Shown in pieces: positions 50,916 to 53,358 of a stretch of 53,358 nucleotides of DNA; the stretch's first letter is position 1, and each line of letters opens with the position of its first letter. The translations under genes were made by a program, and so were the position numbers. Where the stretch lies: NCBI RefSeq assembly GCF_002760615.1, contig NZ_AWWI01000048.1:1-53358 (forward strand), given 5' to 3'. The notes beneath the pieces are model-generated. The model was not told the origin of the DNA and searched no databases. It was given only the letters and a program-made list of their open reading frames with translations. The stretch comes from Puniceibacterium antarcticum (GTDB lineage: Bacteria > Pseudomonadota > Alphaproteobacteria > Rhodobacterales > Rhodobacteraceae).

Positions 50916-51724
50916 CTACCGCAAATCAAACGATAAGGGCTTTTTGGCTCGGCTATGTGCCGTCTGGTGGTCAGGATCAAGGTCCACTGCTTGGCGCGAC
51001 GCCCAGCAATGTTGACACTGTCGCGTTGGCGTTCTCCAACCTTTTTCCCGGCAACGTTACTTGCAACGGTTTTTTGCAAAAATCTAATAGTGAGGACAAG
51101 ATCAGGGCTGGAATCGCTGACATACGGGCAAATAGTCCAGACACCAAGATCATTTTGTCCCTCATCGGCACCCCGTCTCCCATTGATGTGGGCTGGAATG
51201 ACGGGATCACCGATCCGGCAGCATTTGCAAGCTGGCTTGCCTATGTTGCAAACGACTGGGGACTGGATGGGTTTGACATCGACAATGAGGATTTGAATTC
51301 CAACCCAGGCCAGCCCTTCGTAGACACGGTGAAAGCCATGCGCAAAGCGATGCCGAACAAAATCCTGACGCTGGACACCTATATTTTTAACCGCGACAAA
51401 GATGTGATCGCCGAGCTTAATGAGGAGCTGACCGGCATCAGCACGATGGCCTATTTCCGCGAACTGGACGCCATGAAAGAGCTTGTGGAAGAATATGCTG
51501 CGGTGATTCCGCCGGGAAAAATCTGGATCGGCGTCAAATCGGACAAAGTTGGGCCGATCACTCAGGGGACGTCCTTGAAGGATACCGAAGAACTCGCAGC
51601 ATGGAACCCAAGCGCGGGCCCAAAAGGCGGAATGATGCTTTGGAACCTGTCGGCGGATGTCAACTCCGTCACCGGAGAACCTGATGGCGCCTGGCTCAAG
51701 GCAATTGAAAAAGGTCTGTCTTGA
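50912..51724 (+). CDS. GH18-family glycoside hydrolase-like protein
   Basis: A 270-residue protein with the GH18 fold pattern: IRAFWLGYVPSGGQDQGPLL at beta-1, TKIILSLIGTPSP at the SxGG-like strand, and WGLDGFDIDNEDLNSNPG containing the full catalytic DxxDxDxE motif (Asp119, Asp122, Asp124, Glu126). Later strands: KILTLDTYIF, GISTMAYFRE, KIWIGVKSD and GGMMLWNLSADVNS. GH18 members cleave chitin or N-glycan cores (endo H/F type); short single-domain size favours the endo-glycosidase or non-chitinase kind. No signal peptide, so export, if any, is non-classical or the target is intracellular. Confidence 0.8.
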   Translation: MTTANQTIRAFWLGYVPSGGQDQGPLLGATPSNVDTVALAFSNLFPGNVTCNGFLQKSNSEDKIRAGIADIRANSPDTKIILSLIGTPSPIDVGWNDGITDPAAFASWLAYVANDWGLDGFDIDNEDLNSNPGQPFVDTVKAMRKAMPNKILTLDTYIFNRDKDVIAELNEELTGISTMAYFRELDAMKELVEEYAAVIPPGKIWIGVKSDKVGPITQGTSLKDTEELAAWNPSAGPKGGMMLWNLSADVNSVTGEPDGAWLKAIEKGLS

Positions 51725-51737
51725 AAGGGCAACGTAC

Positions 51738-52721
51738 ATGTCGGGTTCCCCCATAGATGACGCCACTTTAATGACCTTTGCGGGTATAGCATATGGTGCC
51801 GTCGAAAACATCCCACGGTATGTTCAGGAGTCGCCGCAAATATCAACGGATTGGGCCGTTGTCTGGACTCCGGCTGAAGACGAAAACCCGGACAATCTGG
51901 CCTATATAGCTTTGGATCAATCCAGCGGAATGGCTGTTTTGGCGATCCGGGGAACCTATCCAAATCCGTTTTCTCCAATCTATTGGGAGAATGGCCAACA
52001 AGACAGCCCGTTCGGTCCAATGCAGGCCTGGCCGGGCGGTGGAAACGCTAAAATTTCAAATGGGACAAACACAGGTTTCAGCAATCTGATTGCGCTAGTG
52101 GGCGCAAACGGTTTGACGATAGAAGAGACAGTTGCGAAACTTCCTCAAGATGTTGTTCTTTGTGTCACTGGGCACAGCCTTGGAGGGACTTTGGCGCCAG
52201 TTCTGGCGCTCAAACTTTCCAAAAACGACCCTTCTCGATCCATCAACATCACTAGTTTCGCCGGTCTGACACCGGGAAATAAAGCATTTGCAGAGCTGTT
52301 TGCATCTGACACTCCGCTCAGCGGCAAGGTTCGACGCATCTACAACACATTGGATTCGGTCAGCTACGGCTGGAATAACGTTTTGGCGACGCGCAATTTC
52401 TTTTTTCCAAATCCACAAGGCGGATTCCTCGTGAAGATTTTCTTGTTGCTTGCATGGTTGCGGTTGAAACTTGGCGGATACAATTACGCAGCAATAGGTC
52501 AGTCTGAGCAGTTAACAGGCCAGGTTCAGGATCCAAGCAAGACTGGCCCCATCGCCTATGTCTTGGAAACCCTGCATCAGCATATGCCCGATACCTATCT
52601 GAGTATTCTTGGAGCGCCACCCCTGCCGTTCTCGATTCTGTTCGGAAACGTTACTGTTGACAAAGGGCATGCCAAGGAGCGTACACCTAAAAGATCAACT
52701 GTTCCTGTTTTCCACACTTAG
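51738..52721 (+). CDS. Class 3 lipase-like alpha/beta hydrolase
   Basis: A 327-residue protein: LAIRGTYPNPFSP (oxyanion-side strand), then LCVTGHSLGGTLAPVLALKL with nucleophile Ser147 in GHSLGG, ITSFAGLTPGNKAFAELF, IYNTLDSVSYGW with a likely catalytic Asp206, and ETLHQHMPDTYLSI with the probable catalytic His. This is the lipase_3 layout of fungal-type lipases and phospholipases. No signal peptide; a hydrophobic stretch KIFLLLAWLRLKLGG at about 235-250 could bind membrane. Starts 13 bases after the GH18 gene. Substrate unknown. Confidence 0.85.
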   Translation: MSGSPIDDATLMTFAGIAYGAVENIPRYVQESPQISTDWAVVWTPAEDENPDNLAYIALDQSSGMAVLAIRGTYPNPFSPIYWENGQQDSPFGPMQAWPGGGNAKISNGTNTGFSNLIALVGANGLTIEETVAKLPQDVVLCVTGHSLGGTLAPVLALKLSKNDPSRSINITSFAGLTPGNKAFAELFASDTPLSGKVRRIYNTLDSVSYGWNNVLATRNFFFPNPQGGFLVKIFLLLAWLRLKLGGYNYAAIGQSEQLTGQVQDPSKTGPIAYVLETLHQHMPDTYLSILGAPPLPFSILFGNVTVDKGHAKERTPKRSTVPVFHT

Positions 52722-52793
52722 CCAGGATAATATTCTGTATGGCATTTTATGCGCATGTATGCATTCCAAAAACCACCCAGACCGTGTGGAAAC

Positions 52794-53358
52794 GTAAGCG
52801 CAACGCCGCCCTCCTTCTGCCATTTCTGATCTGATCCGGCCATTCTGCGCGCATGTACGTGGCGGAGGGTTTGGATTTTGGAAATAGACGGCAAAATGGG
52901 CGTCCATTTGGACGGCTCAAGAATTGACGGGGTTTCCGGCTGAACGTGATCGAGGCTCCCAGCGGTCGACGTCAGCGCAGTGAGGCTGAGCGGGCGGATC
53001 GGTGCAGAACGCATGATGCCCGGGGTGACAGTAGCGGATGTCGCGCGACAGCATGGCACGACGCGCTCGCAGGTTTACGATTGGCGCAAGAAGTTGCTGA
53101 CGGGGCAACTGGTGGTGCCTGAAGGCTTTGTGGTGTGGCTTTGCCAGCCTTCGCCGAAGTGGTGGTGAATGACACTGCGACGACAGCGCCGCCGGCTGCC
53201 ACCAAGTCGGACCTTGAAATCGTAGTGGGCGACGGCGTGATCCGGGCGGGTGCCGATGAGGGTCAATTGACGCGGGCCATCCGCGCGGTGCGGGCTGCTG
53301 CTGACGTTGCCCCCAACTTTTATCCAGCGTGAGCGAGACTCCGGGTTTGAGTTTTGCC
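52794..53358 (+). mobile_element. IS66-family element, left part
   Basis: The left end begins GTAAGCGCAACGCCGCC at 52794, matching the GTAAGC start of IS66 terminal repeats. Its first gene follows; the element runs past the right edge of the window, so size and target duplication cannot be seen. Confidence 0.75.
52946..53331 (+). pseudogene. IS66-family TnpA (orfA), frameshifted
   Basis: GTG 52946 starts VIEAPSGRRQRSEAERADR; a shift follows, then MMPGVTVADVARQHGTTRSQ and VYDWRKKLLTGQLVVPE, then a further shift to PAFAEVVVNDTATTAPPAAT, KSDLEIVVGDGVIRAGADEG and LTRAIRAVRAAA before TGA at 53329-53331. Together they give the whole helix-turn-helix TnpA of IS66. Two frameshifts make it inactive unless these are sequence errors. 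Confidence 0.8.

Noticed and set aside
1-53358. tRNA, rRNA or riboswitch genes
   Set aside because: I looked for cloverleaf-type ends and rRNA-like blocks by eye and found none that I could support.

Overview
The window looks like part of a repABC replicon (plasmid or chromid) from an alphaproteobacterium of the Rhodobacterales (roseobacter type). The evidence is a complete repA-repB-repC operon with an apparent antisense RNA in the repB-repC gap, high G+C with strong wobble bias, tight ATGA/TTGA gene overlaps, and alphaproteobacterial gene sets (pseudaminic acid synthesis, BCCT transporter, fmdAB, peptide ABC transporter). It is strongly accessory in character: at least a dozen IS pieces (IS5, IS6, IS1380, IS4, IS200/IS605 and IS66 types), most decayed, separate short functional modules.

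Layout. 1-437: ends of an IS5-type and an IS6-type element. 595-6241: six-gene pse operon (pseB, pseC, pseF, pseG, a formyltransferase-like gene in place of pseH, pseI), making an activated-sugar precursor of a pseudaminic-acid-like nonulosonic acid, followed by a GT-B-like putative glycosyltransferase (6681-7955). 8002-9433: graveyard of a glycosyltransferase tail, an IS4-type tail, a truncated AAC(3)-type acetyltransferase and a GNAT start. 9669-11261: HxlR regulator divergent from an old-yellow-enzyme reductase. 11633-15653: exported protein plus ABC ATPase/permease, and an alkaline phosphatase. 15868-16966: IS6-type remnants. 17287-20335: YdbC-like aldo/keto reductase divergent from a LysR regulator, then HxlR divergent from a broken quinone oxidoreductase. 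20776-23538: small membrane protein and a BCCT transporter. 23878-26044: possible recombinase site, a decayed tyrosine recombinase and a dead IS200 transposase. 26351-29742: repC, repB, repA. 30326-30957: HigBA-type toxin-antitoxin pair. 31291-45761: an oxidoreductase gene and a 12-gene divergon (GntR regulator and five enzymes on one arm; peptide ABC importer and M32 carboxypeptidase on the other). 45925-48040: 5'-truncated urtE, fmdA and fmdB. 48082-50091: two IS5 transposase remnants around a GC-rich, strongly structured stretch. 50373-52721: an AT-richer three-gene cassette (unknown protein, GH18-like protein, class 3 lipase-like protein). 52794-end: left part of an IS66 element.

How the genes work together. 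The pse operon plus the putative transferase probably decorates a surface glycan or flagellin. The divergon at 33-46 kb appears to import oligopeptides and break them down; a creatininase-family hydrolase, a NodB/PuuE-type deacetylase and an isoaspartyl peptidase in one operon point to peptides or amides with cyclic amide/imide or isoaspartyl linkages, but the substrate is unknown. The cassette at 50.4-52.7 kb has no recognised pathway and is the best candidate for something undescribed. All function calls rest on motif recognition by eye; no database search was possible.
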